NCBI GenBank assembly: GCA_903893485.1
Contig: CAITMK010000010.1
Location: forward strand, 1 to 26,164
DNA from: Candidatus Magasanikiibacteriota bacterium
Lineage (GTDB): Bacteria > Patescibacteria > ABY1 > Magasanikbacterales > 2-02-FULL-50-9b
Direction of reading: 5' to 3'
DNA length: 26,164 nt
Below are positions 1 through 7,096 of this stretch, piece after piece. A program made the position numbers and the translations under genes. Positions within the stretch are counted from its first letter, which is position 1, and each line of letters begins with the position of its first letter. The notes under the pieces were generated by a model that saw nothing but the letters and a program-made list of their open reading frames with translations, was not told where the DNA came from and ran no database searches.

Positions 1-1158
1 CAAAATGGCAAGCCACAATCGGTCGGTTGCGCCGGTGCCATTTACGGTGTGCGCGAGGTGACGATCGTTTCCATTTTTATAAGTAATTTGCAAACGACGC
101 GTTTGGTAGTCCGTGGTGTTGCTGGTCGATGTTAATTCGCGAAATTTATTTTGTGATGGAAACCAGGCCTCGATATCAAACTTTTGTGTGGCTGGAAAAC
201 CAAGATCGCCGGTGCAGATATTTACTACCTGATAATGCAAATCAAATGCACTAATAATTTTTTCTTCAAGCGCTAAAATGCGGCGATGCATTTCACGGGA
301 TTGTTCAGGTGTTGTAAAAGCAACCATTTCAATTTTTTGAAATTGGTGCACGCGCAAAATACCTTGTTGATCCTTGCCGTAGCTGCCAGCCTCGCGGCGG
401 AAACAAGTTGTTTCGGCAGCGTATGCATACGGCATATTTTCCATTTGTAAAGTTTCGCCCGCATGAAGTGAAACCAGTGGCACTTCTGCCGTGCCAACTA
501 AATATAAATCGTCTTCGCCAGGGTTTACGGTGTACACTTCGTTTCGTTCTGCGGGAAAATGACCCGTGCCGTACATGGCAGGTTCACGAACCAAAAGCGG
601 TGGAATGACAAAGTTAAAACCTTCGGCAGAAATGATATCGCCAACCGCGCGGAATACCGCGCGCTGAAGTGCAGCGATGTTCCCTGTTAAGTAATAAAAA
701 CGACTACCTGATGTGCGTGTGCCGGATTCAATTTTTAAATCTGGCGCAACGCTTGGGAGTTCGTAATATGGTTTTGGTTCAAATGAAAATTCTGGTTTGG
801 TGCCAATGGTTTTAATTACCACATTTTCATCTTCGGATGCGCCAATTGGGGTTTCGGGATCGTTAAAGTTTGGCAGCGCCAAAAGCATTTCCGTGCGGGC
901 CGCTTCTTTGGTGGTGATCTCCCCTTCTTTTTCTTTAATGCGTGTAGACAATGCTTGCAATTCTTGGCGCTCTTCTTCGCTCGGTTTGGATTTTGAACGG
1001 GATTTGAGCCCGTGACGCATGGTATCCGTATCGCTTTGGAGCGTACGAATTTCGGCATCAATTTTTAAAAGTTCATGAACAGAAACAGTTGCACCGCGGC
1101 TTTTTGCGGTTTTTTCGACCAAATCTGGGTTCTGGCGGAGTAATGTAATATCAATCAT
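1..1158 (-). CDS. serS: Seryl-tRNA synthetase, C-terminus cut by window edge
   Basis: Charges tRNA-Ser with serine in the cytoplasm. The 386 codons visible are open right to base 1, in frame. The N-terminal part is a charged helical arm of the SerS type (about residues 1-110). The class II core follows: motif 2 is readable as FRREAGSYGKDQQG then RVHQFQKIE, and motif 3 starts as NGTGATDRLWLAIL at the window edge. Family members are about 420-430 aa, so roughly 40 residues lie outside the window. The ATG at 1158 lies inside the last codons of the Nudix gene upstream (8-nt overlap), so it is probably translationally coupled as the last visible gene of the greA-lysS operon. No Shine-Dalgarno sequence is evident. 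Identity is secure. Confidence 0.97.
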   Translation of the reverse strand, partial: MIDITLLRQNPDLVEKTAKSRGATVSVHELLKIDAEIRTLQSDTDTMRHGLKSRSKSKPSEEERQELQALSTRIKEKEGEITTKEAARTEMLLALPNFNDPETPIGASEDENVVIKTIGTKPEFSFEPKPYYELPSVAPDLKIESGTRTSGSRFYYLTGNIAALQRAVFRAVGDIISAEGFNFVIPPLLVREPAMYGTGHFPAERNEVYTVNPGEDDLYLVGTAEVPLVSLHAGETLQMENMPYAYAAETTCFRREAGSYGKDQQGILRVHQFQKIEMVAFTTPEQSREMHRRILALEEKIISAFDLHYQVVNICTGDLGFPATQKFDIEAWFPSQNKFRELTSTSNTTDYQTRRLQITYKNGNDRHLAHTVNGTGATDRLWLAIL

Positions 1159-1606
1159 AGCGACGATTATTATACGCTTTTTGTAATTCTCGTACAATAG
1201 CTTTATTCCCAGGCAAAAGGTCCATGGTGTGTGCCTTTTCAAGGGTCACAAAACGCACTTCTTTGACTTCTTTTGCATCGGCAATTGGGATTTGACCTAG
1301 GCGCATTTTGAGAACATAAAAAAGCAACACAATTTGAATATGTGGCCGATCAGGGTGAAAATTATTATAAATATTGAATAGATTTTCGACATCAGCAATT
1401 ATGCCGACCTCTTCTTTTGTTTCGCGCACGATTGTTTCTGATGGGTGTTCAGCAAATTCAACTTTCCCACCGGGGAATTCCCACTTGTTATGCACGCCGC
1501 GGTTATGCGGATCATTGCGGCGAGAAATAAGGATCTCCCCTTTTTCATTAAAAATGGCACCAAGCGCAACAAGTAATTGGCGGCGAACTACTTTTTTTCC
1601 TGGCAT
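1151..1606 (-). CDS. Nudix (MutT-type) hydrolase
   Basis: 151 aa with a complete Nudix box at residues 47-69: G47, E53, R61-E62, E65-E66, G68, matching GX5EX7REUXEEXGU. The lead-in WEFPGG is typical of MutT/8-oxo-dGTP diphosphatase-like members. It should hydrolyse a nucleoside diphosphate linked to another moiety, with Mg2+ bound by the box glutamates; the substrate cannot be read from sequence, and oxidised-nucleotide cleaning is a guess. It overlaps the cytidylyltransferase gene upstream by 19 nt and serS downstream by 8 nt, so it belongs to the same transcript. No separate promoter is seen. Confidence 0.9.
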   Translation of the reverse strand: MPGKKVVRRQLLVALGAIFNEKGEILISRRNDPHNRGVHNKWEFPGGKVEFAEHPSETIVRETKEEVGIIADVENLFNIYNNFHPDRPHIQIVLLFYVLKMRLGQIPIADAKEVKEVRFVTLEKAHTMDLLPGNKAIVRELQKAYNNRRYD

Positions 1607-2013
1607 AGGATTTTTTTAATGCCGGAGCTGGAATATTTTGAACGTTTATACGCGGTGAGCTGTATAATTTTCGGTGGGTTTTTTTGTGCAGCTGCCCATG
1701 CCATGAGTGGCGCGACACCAACCGTTTGATCGTGGCCGAGTACCACTACGGCCGGTTTATATTTTTTGAGTGGAACGAGCATGTCCTTTTTATCGCCGAG
1801 AATCGCTTTCGTAACAGGTTTTAGCGCTTCAATCATTATCTGGCGCTCCTTTTCAGAATGTACGGGTGCGCTGCCAGAAATTTTGGCGCGACGTGCGTCG
1901 CGTGCAATGATCACAAAAAGTTCATCACCTTGTGCGCGAGCCTTTTGTAAAAAAAATAAATGTCCGGGGTGGAGTAAGTCAAAAGTACCAAAACACATCA
2001 CGCGTTTTTTCAT
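1588..2013 (-). CDS. Cytidylyltransferase-like nucleotidyltransferase (TagD/RibL type)
   Basis: 141 aa, single domain. The N-terminus has the signature GTFDLLHPGH (residues 9-18), with the HxGH motif at H15-H18 that binds the nucleotide triphosphate. A Ser-rich C-terminal stretch, YSSSGIKK, sits where the family carries its second nucleotide-binding motif (ISSTxIR-like). The fold transfers CMP or AMP to a phosphorylated substrate. Members of this length include glycerol-3-phosphate cytidylyltransferase (TagD) and archaeal-type FAD synthetase (RibL), and I cannot choose between them. Its ATG overlaps the stop of the MYG1-like gene as ATGA (4 nt). Confidence 0.85.
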   Translation of the reverse strand: MKKRVMCFGTFDLLHPGHLFFLQKARAQGDELFVIIARDARRAKISGSAPVHSEKERQIMIEALKPVTKAILGDKKDMLVPLKKYKPAVVVLGHDQTVGVAPLMAWAAAQKNPPKIIQLTAYKRSKYSSSGIKKILCQEKK

Positions 2014-2831
2014 ACGCTAATCAGTTTGATAAGTGTTGCGAGCGATGCGCGTGAGAGATTTTTATTTTCTGCAACATCAGATCCGCAAATCAGCATTTTT
2101 TTGGAATGATGCAAATACCATTCGGCATGAGGTTCCGCGGTATGAATTTTTTCAAAAGCATCGGATAAATCAATTGGGCATTCTGGGGTGGCACGAATCG
2201 AACGAAATTTTGTTTTTGCACCTACAACGACGACGATAAAAATAGTTTCAGCGGTTGCGGCGCGTAAAATTGATTTTGCATTTGCGGTGGTGGTTACGGC
2301 AAGTGCCGGGCCCCATGGCGTTGCAAAGCGTATTGCTTTTTTTAAATCACGCGCAACCAGTGCCTCTTCAGTGAGCGCAGAAAAAACGCCATCCAAATAT
2401 GTTGCACCAAAATTTAAAAGTTCTGAAGACGATTTCCCTGCTTTGGCCAAATACGTCATGCACGCCGAGATATGAAACTCTGCAAACGGCATTGAAATAT
2501 GTTTGCCATGATCGTCGTCGTTTACAAAATCAACGAGCGCGGCAAGCGCTATTTTTTCGTCGAGGGCTAATTTTGGTTTCTTGGATAAAATAAATTTATA
2601 TACCAAGGTGGTCGCTGAATCATTCAAATTGCCCTTGTGCTCATCGAATTTGCCGCGACCGACGCCAATGACCATGGTGTGTGCGTCGTCCTGTTGCGCG
2701 CGTTTTTTGGCGTTGGTAGCAACGTATACCATCGTCGCTTTTTCCCAACCGCGCAAAAATCGACGAATCATCCAAACGCACATGATTTCATCGAGATGCG
2801 GATGTTTGTGCGTTACGATTCGTTTTTTCAT
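2010..2831 (-). CDS. MYG1/DHH-like putative metal-dependent phosphoesterase
   Basis: 273 aa. The N-terminus THKHPHLDEIMCVWMIRRF resembles the HxxxDE metal-binding start of MYG1/UPF0160 and DHH-type proteins. A second motif, GVGRGKFDEHKG followed by SATTLVYK (about residues 56-79), resembles the MYG1 block that reads roughly DVGG...FDHHQ...SxxxLVYK; here DEH takes the place of DHH. A DDDHGKH cluster near residue 105 may add metal ligands. MYG1 relatives are nucleases or phosphohydrolases, so cleavage of RNA or nucleotides is plausible but unproven. The gene overlaps lysS by 4 nt (ATGA) and the next gene by 4 nt, which ties it to a translation operon. The family assignment rests on motif resemblance only. 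Confidence 0.6.
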   Translation of the reverse strand: MKKRIVTHKHPHLDEIMCVWMIRRFLRGWEKATMVYVATNAKKRAQQDDAHTMVIGVGRGKFDEHKGNLNDSATTLVYKFILSKKPKLALDEKIALAALVDFVNDDDHGKHISMPFAEFHISACMTYLAKAGKSSSELLNFGATYLDGVFSALTEEALVARDLKKAIRFATPWGPALAVTTTANAKSILRAATAETIFIVVVVGAKTKFRSIRATPECPIDLSDAFEKIHTAEPHAEWYLHHSKKMLICGSDVAENKNLSRASLATLIKLISV

Positions 2832-4321
2832 ACCTCTTGTTGCGGACGAAGTGTTGGAAACAAAATAACTTCTTTCAGGTTTGGCGAATTGGTAATAAAT
2901 GCGCAGAGGCGATCAATGCCAATGCCCACGCCGCTAGTTGGCGGCATGCCCTGTTCAAGCGCGCGGAGAAAATCTTCGTCCATCCACTGCGCTTCTTGGC
3001 TGCCCGCATCACGCAAGTCTTGCTGCGCCATAAAACGGGCGCGCTGATCGAGCGGATCATTGAGTTCGTGGTAGTAGGCATTTACAATTTCAGCACCATG
3101 CATTACCAATTGAACTGATGCGCTTTTAGTTGGATCGGAGGTGAGCGCTTTTGCAAGTGGTTTGAGTTCGAGCGGATAATCAAAAATCCATGTTGGTGCA
3201 ATGGTTGCGGCGCGGGCTGTGCGTTTGAAAAGTTCATCGTAGTGTTCGCCCAAACCAATGCAGCTTGAAAAATCTGCAGGAATATTTTGCGCGCGAGCAG
3301 CAGCGACTACTGCAGCTGGTGTTAACAAAGTATCAATATCGATTCCGCAATTTTGAATAATTGAGTCGCGAAACGTGGTGCGCGCCCAAGCGCCGCCAAA
3401 ATCAATTTCACCTTCGCCGTATGGCAAGGTGGTGCTACCGGTTGCGGTTTGAATTACCGAACGCATGAGTTCTTCCAAAAATCCGACAAATTCATTTTTG
3501 TTCACATATGCCCAATACATTTCGAACATAGTGAATTCCGGGTTGTGAGCATAATCAATGCCTTCGTTGCGGAAACAGCGGCCGATTTCGTATACCTTTT
3601 CGAATCCGCCAACAACTAAACGTTTTAAATAAAGTTCTGGGGCAATGCGCAAATATAAATCAATATCGAGCGCATTGTGATGGGTGATAAATGGACGCGC
3701 GTTTGCGCCGCCTGGAATTGGCTGCAGCATTGGCGTTTCAACTTCCATGAAATCGCGATCATTTAAAAACTGGCGAAGCGCCGAAATCATTTTTGAGCGC
3801 GTCACAAAGCGTGCTTTAACTTCTGGGTTTGCTAGAAGATCAAGTTCGCGTTGGCGATAACGTGTTTCAATATCGGAAAGCCCGTGCCATTTTTCTGGCA
3901 ATGGGCGTAGCGCCTTTGATAAAAGCTGGAGCGTTGCAACTTCGATAGTACGTTCACCAACTTTGGTAACAATCGCGGTACCAGAAACAGAAATAAAATC
4001 TGCGTGATCTAAAAGTTGTTTGAGCTGCGCGTAAAATTCTTCGCCAATTTTATCTTTGCGAAGATGTAGCTGCATGCGACCTGATTCGTCGGCTAAATCT
4101 GCGAACGCGCTGCCGCCATGCCAGCGAAGTGAAATAATGCGGCCCACAACTTGCACAGGAGTTTCTGTGGCCTGCAAATTTTCGAAGTCCGTAAGCACGC
4201 CGCAAATTGTATGAGAGCGAGCAATGTCTCCACTTGGGTAGCCCGGAATTCCGAGTGCTTCCAAATCTTTTAATTTTTGAATGCGCACGGCGTGCTCATC
4301 GAGGTAGACAGCTTCTTCCAT
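2828..4321 (-). CDS. lysS: Lysyl-tRNA synthetase, class II
   Basis: 497 aa when begun at the ATG at 4321. An upstream in-frame extension to 4399 would only re-read the end of greA in another frame, so I reject it; the chosen start lies 1 nt after the greA stop. An N-terminal OB-fold anticodon-binding domain (about 55-140) is followed by the class II catalytic core. Motif 2 is at about 244-270 (RCFRNEGIDYAHNPEFTMFE) and motif 3 GVGIGIDRL at 464-472. Length matches the family. It charges tRNA-Lys in the cytoplasm. The greA-lysS order is seen in many bacteria. No Shine-Dalgarno sequence is visible before it; coupling to greA termination is likely. Confidence 0.97.
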   Translation of the reverse strand: MEEAVYLDEHAVRIQKLKDLEALGIPGYPSGDIARSHTICGVLTDFENLQATETPVQVVGRIISLRWHGGSAFADLADESGRMQLHLRKDKIGEEFYAQLKQLLDHADFISVSGTAIVTKVGERTIEVATLQLLSKALRPLPEKWHGLSDIETRYRQRELDLLANPEVKARFVTRSKMISALRQFLNDRDFMEVETPMLQPIPGGANARPFITHHNALDIDLYLRIAPELYLKRLVVGGFEKVYEIGRCFRNEGIDYAHNPEFTMFEMYWAYVNKNEFVGFLEELMRSVIQTATGSTTLPYGEGEIDFGGAWARTTFRDSIIQNCGIDIDTLLTPAAVVAAARAQNIPADFSSCIGLGEHYDELFKRTARAATIAPTWIFDYPLELKPLAKALTSDPTKSASVQLVMHGAEIVNAYYHELNDPLDQRARFMAQQDLRDAGSQEAQWMDEDFLRALEQGMPPTSGVGIGIDRLCAFITNSPNLKEVILFPTLRPQQEV

Positions 4322-4322
4322 A

Positions 4323-4787
4323 TTATTCAATTGAAATAATCGTGTAGACGGTTGTTTTGACCGGAGTTTTAACTTCAACGGTTGCGCCGACGTGTTCATC
4401 TAAAAATGCTTCACCAAGTGGTGATTCGTTTGAAATCTTGCCATTTGCAGGGTCTGCTTCTGCGGAACCAACAATATGAAAGTTTCGTTGTACACCGGCA
4501 CTTTCAACAATGATTTTTGAACCAACGTGCACGGTGCCACTTCCCTTTTTAGTTTCAGGAATAATTTGTGCTTCGGAAATAATGTGTTCTAATTCAATCA
4601 CGCGTGTTTGAATAAACGCCATGCGATCTTTTGCCTCGTGGTATTCTGCGTTTTCTGATAAGTCACCTTGCTGTTTTGCTTCGTCAATTTGACCCGCAAC
4701 TTCACGCATGGTTTCGAATTTCAATTTCTTATATTCATCCTTGAGTTCCTGGAGACGTTCGGCGGACAGGTAAATTGGTGCTGACAT
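4323..4787 (-). CDS. greA: Transcription elongation factor GreA
   Basis: 154 aa, close to the usual 158. The N-terminal coiled coil carries the tip motif GDLSENAEYHEAKDRM (41-56), whose acidic residues D42 and E45 are those that reach the RNA polymerase active site to stimulate transcript cleavage. The C-terminal FKBP-like domain (about 85-154) contains the typical SPLGEAFLDEHVGATVEV. It is the first gene of a transcript through lysS to serS. A strong promoter ends 8 nt before the ATG, so the mRNA should be almost leaderless. A second GreA-family gene lies at 18037-18534. Confidence 0.96.
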   Translation of the reverse strand: MSAPIYLSAERLQELKDEYKKLKFETMREVAGQIDEAKQQGDLSENAEYHEAKDRMAFIQTRVIELEHIISEAQIIPETKKGSGTVHVGSKIIVESAGVQRNFHIVGSAEADPANGKISNESPLGEAFLDEHVGATVEVKTPVKTTVYTIISIE

Positions 4788-4795
4788 ATGCAGGT

Positions 4796-4824
4796 AGTAT
4801 ACGTAAATAAATGCGCTTCGTCAA
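4796..4824 (-). promoter_or_regulatory. Promoter of greA operon
   Basis: On the minus strand, TTGACG (4824-4819), a 17-nt spacer, then TATACT (4801-4796), followed by 8 nt to the greA ATG. The -35 box contains the TGA stop of the upstream MutY-like gene. Predicted start of transcription is about 4789, i.e. 1-3 nt before the ATG. Confidence 0.75.
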
Positions 4825-5636
4825 TTATGGTAGCGTCCGTGGGTAAACTTGATAAAACCTTCGGAAAAGAGCTCATCAAGCGCTTGCTGGATTTTACGCA
4901 ACTCAAATGGTAATAATTCTGATAGCGATTCTGCGGTGTGATTTTTGCCCGCTAAAACTGTTTTTAAAGTTGCACCGCGAACTTGTCGATGCGATCCTTC
5001 AAACTTTGATTGCTTGGTGTGATGGGCACTAGCACGACTTGGATTTTTAAATTGTTTTTTTAAAAAAGTGCCATAATCCATGAGCGCCCAATACCACTGT
5101 CGTGCACGTTTTTTTGGAAGTGCTTCCTCGATGAGTGGCAGAAGTTCTTTATCTGTAACACCTATTTTTTTTGGAAATAAATGATGTAAAAAAACAGTAC
5201 GCACGTTTGTCTCAATAAATATTTCTGGCAAGTTAAACGCAAATGCCAAAATTGATCCGGCGGTATTCGGGCCAATTCCGGGAAAGCGCTCAAGGGTTGC
5301 GCGATCTTGTGGTAATTGTCCGCCGTGATTCTTGGTAACAATTTCGGCAATACGTTTAATGTACAAACCGCGGCGGTTGTATCCAAGTCCTTGCCAGTGA
5401 CGTAGCACCGCTGTATCGGATGCTGTTGCAAGTTCACGAAAAGTAGGAAATGCTTTTATAAATTCTGGAAATTTTTCTATTACCCGCGGCACTTGTGTTT
5501 GTTGCAGCATGATCTCTGACACAACGATCCAATACGGATCAATTGTGTCACGCCATTGCAATCGCCGGCCATTTTTTTTGTAATGCGCCCAAACAACGCG
5601 CTGAAGTTTTTTAATTTTTTCTTTCTGATTTTTCAT
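4821..5636 (-). CDS. MutY-like adenine DNA glycosylase lacking the Fe-S cluster
   Basis: 271 aa from the ATG at 5636; an in-frame ATG at 5669 would overlap the DUF5654 gene by 59 nt and is less likely. Residues 25-50 match MutY: WRDTIDPYWIVVSEIMLQQT, with catalytic E41. The helix-hairpin-helix is at about 118-130 (FPGIGPNTAGSIL). The family's catalytic Asp (DGNVKRV in MutY) is replaced by Glu: IETNVRTV, E142. The four cysteines of the [4Fe-4S] loop that normally follow MDxG are absent; the protein has no cysteine at all. The C-terminal 60 residues look like a winged-helix-type region. It probably removes A opposite 8-oxoG, though activity with these changes is inference. Confidence 0.85.
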   Translation of the reverse strand: MKNQKEKIKKLQRVVWAHYKKNGRRLQWRDTIDPYWIVVSEIMLQQTQVPRVIEKFPEFIKAFPTFRELATASDTAVLRHWQGLGYNRRGLYIKRIAEIVTKNHGGQLPQDRATLERFPGIGPNTAGSILAFAFNLPEIFIETNVRTVFLHHLFPKKIGVTDKELLPLIEEALPKKRARQWYWALMDYGTFLKKQFKNPSRASAHHTKQSKFEGSHRQVRGATLKTVLAGKNHTAESLSELLPFELRKIQQALDELFSEGFIKFTHGRYHN

Positions 5637-5856
5637 GCGTTCGCAGAATAAAGTAACTTGCAAATACAACGACGGATGTAATTATCACCGCATAAATAAA
5701 TTTTGCCAAAAGTGTTCCGTGTGATGGGGGCAAAAAAAATTCAATAAGAGATTTGATCGCATCATTCCATGCAAGACCCGCGACTAAACTAAATGCGGCA
5801 ATGACGTAACCATACACCTGTTTGCGAATTTCCTTTCTGATTTCGTTAAGTGACAT
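5611..5856 (-). CDS. DUF5654 small membrane protein
   Basis: 81 aa from the ATG at 5856, 1 nt after the rsmE stop; an upstream in-frame ATG at 5883 lies inside rsmE and is less likely. A short charged N-terminus (EIRKEIRKQ) precedes two transmembrane segments: about residues 14-32, including YGYVIAAFSLVAGLAWNDA, and about 50-70, IYAVIITSVVVFASYFIL. The LAWNDAI signature after the first helix is what I associate with DUF5654, a family of unknown role. A short basic tail ends the protein and overlaps the MutY-like gene by 26 nt, so the two are likely coupled. Confidence 0.75.
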   Translation of the reverse strand: MSLNEIRKEIRKQVYGYVIAAFSLVAGLAWNDAIKSLIEFFLPPSHGTLLAKFIYAVIITSVVVFASYFILRTHEKSERKN

Positions 5857-5857
5857 A

Positions 5858-6535
5858 TTATTGAAGTGATAAATAACCGGCAATGATTGCGGCGGTTTCT
5901 CCGCGCAGCGTTAATGGGCCGAGAGAGCTGCTGATGCAGCCGGCATCGTGCGCCATTGTTATTTCAGCTTCAGTCCAACCACCTTCGGGACCAATAAAGA
6001 AAGCTTGCGCGTGCGCGATGCCAGCACTTCCGCTGCGTCCATCAAAAAAATAGGTTTGTGGCGGAATAGATTTGAGTGCGGTTTTAAAATCAATCGGCTC
6101 TGCTATTTTTGGTAGCTGCGTACGGCCCGCAAGTTCTGCAGCTTCTTTGGAGATTGTTTGCAACCGGCGAATATTAAGTGCCGTTTTGATCGTGTGGCTG
6201 GTGATAACAGGCACAATGGTTGTGATACCAATTTCGGTCAATTTCTGAACAATTAATTCAAAGTTATCACGTTTTAAAATGGCAATATATGCGGTTACGG
6301 GGCGCAATGTTTCTGGCGCATGGATAATTTCTTGAATCATACACGAGACCGCATTTTTGGTATATTCCATAATACTTGCGCGCACCAGAGTTCCCTTTCC
6401 ATCGCACAGCTCAAAAAGTTCCTTTGGCGCAAGGGCTAAAATTGACTTCATATGACGTACCAAAGCGGTATCGTCAATTTCAAAGGATTCGGTGGCTACG
6501 GGCAGTTTCGTAACAAAAAAACGGTGTATTTTCAT
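5858..6535 (-). CDS. rsmE: 16S rRNA (uracil-1498-N3)-methyltransferase RsmE
   Basis: 225 aa from the ATG at 6535. The in-frame ATG at 6544 overlaps the -10 box of the promoter, so it cannot be in the transcript. SPOUT-class signatures are clear: FIGPEGGWTEAEI and LGPLTLRGETAAI near the C-terminus form the knotted SAM-binding site, and KLTEIGITTIVP lies in the middle. An N-terminal PUA-like RNA-binding domain covers about 1-70. It methylates U1498 in 16S rRNA in the assembled 30S subunit. First gene of the rsmE-DUF5654-mutY-like run; the next ATG follows its stop by 1 nt. Confidence 0.95.
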   Translation of the reverse strand: MKIHRFFVTKLPVATESFEIDDTALVRHMKSILALAPKELFELCDGKGTLVRASIMEYTKNAVSCMIQEIIHAPETLRPVTAYIAILKRDNFELIVQKLTEIGITTIVPVITSHTIKTALNIRRLQTISKEAAELAGRTQLPKIAEPIDFKTALKSIPPQTYFFDGRSGSAGIAHAQAFFIGPEGGWTEAEITMAHDAGCISSSLGPLTLRGETAAIIAGYLSLQ

Positions 6536-6542
6536 GTATCCC

Positions 6543-6571
6543 ATCTTACCTTAGTCTTAAATGAAACTCAA
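6543..6571 (-). promoter_or_regulatory. Promoter of rsmE
   Basis: Minus strand: TTGAGT (6571-6566), 17-nt spacer, TAAGAT (6548-6543), then 7 nt to the ATG at 6535. The expected transcription start coincides with or nearly touches the start codon, giving a leaderless mRNA. Confidence 0.7.
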
Positions 6572-6590
6572 CTGTGGTTTGGTGCGTATA

Positions 6591-6596
6591 TATAAC
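6591..6596 (+). promoter_or_regulatory. Possible -10 box for the Ala-rich protein gene
   Basis: TATAAC, five of six matches to the consensus, about 38 nt before the ATG at 6634. I see no convincing -35 at the right spacing, so this is weak. Confidence 0.25.
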
Positions 6597-6633
6597 TGAT
6601 AGGTCGAACTATCCAAATAATTATTTATATTTT

Positions 6634-7053
6634 ATGAAGAAATTTATCGCAACCGCATCACTTCTTGGTGTTATGTTGGTTCCAGCTTCAGCAGCATTTG
6701 CAGCAGATGCAACAACCGCAGCTCCTCACAAAGAAGCTCCTAAGACCACTTTGTCAGCAGCTCCAAAGTTGACTGCAGTGCAGCGTGCAGCTCGCGCCGC
6801 AGCACTTAAGACATACCGCGACGCTCTTAAAGCAGCAGATGCAGATCGTTCAGCGGCTGTTAAGGCAGCTCACACTGCATATACTGCAGCATTGAAAACT
6901 GCAAAAGCAGATAAGTCAAAAGACGAAGCTAAAACAGCTCATACAACACAGACTGCAGCTGTTAAGGCAGCTCAGGATGCAAGCAAAACAGCAAAAGTAG
7001 CAGCAAAAACTGCATACGATGCAGCTGTAGCAGCACTCAAAGCAGCTAAATAA
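6634..7053 (+). CDS. Secreted Ala/Lys/Thr-rich helical repeat protein
   Basis: 139 aa from the ATG at 6634; an in-frame ATG at 6574 would add 20 unlike residues before a perfect signal peptide. Signal peptide: MKKFIATASLLGVMLVPASA then AFA, with cleavage predicted after residue 23. The mature part is mostly Ala, Lys, Thr and Asp with no cysteine. It shows about 3.5 loose repeats of 21-23 residues (about 60-139) of the form TAYxAALKxAKADxS, consistent with one long amphipathic helix or coiled coil. Codon choice is unusually narrow (GCA/GCT for Ala), unlike neighbouring genes, which suggests high expression. Function is unknown; a cell-envelope or TolA-like spacer role is only a possibility. 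Monocistronic, ended by a bidirectional terminator. Confidence 0.85.
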   Translation: MKKFIATASLLGVMLVPASAAFAADATTAAPHKEAPKTTLSAAPKLTAVQRAARAAALKTYRDALKAADADRSAAVKAAHTAYTAALKTAKADKSKDEAKTAHTTQTAAVKAAQDASKTAKVAAKTAYDAAVAALKAAK

Positions 7054-7066
7054 TTTTAGAAGCTTT

Positions 7067-7096
7067 AAAAAAGCCGCCTATTTAGGCGGCTTTTTT
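7067..7096. terminator. Bidirectional intrinsic terminator
   Basis: Six A (7067-7072), stem GCCGCCTA (7073-7080), TT loop centre, stem TAGGCGGC (7083-7090), six T (7091-7096). It serves the plus-strand Ala-rich gene and the minus-strand M3 peptidase gene. The last codons and stop of the peptidase gene form one arm. Confidence 0.88.

Noticed and set aside
4322..4399. 26-residue N-terminal extension of lysS
   Set aside because: It would be encoded wholly inside greA in another frame and is absent from the normal family architecture.
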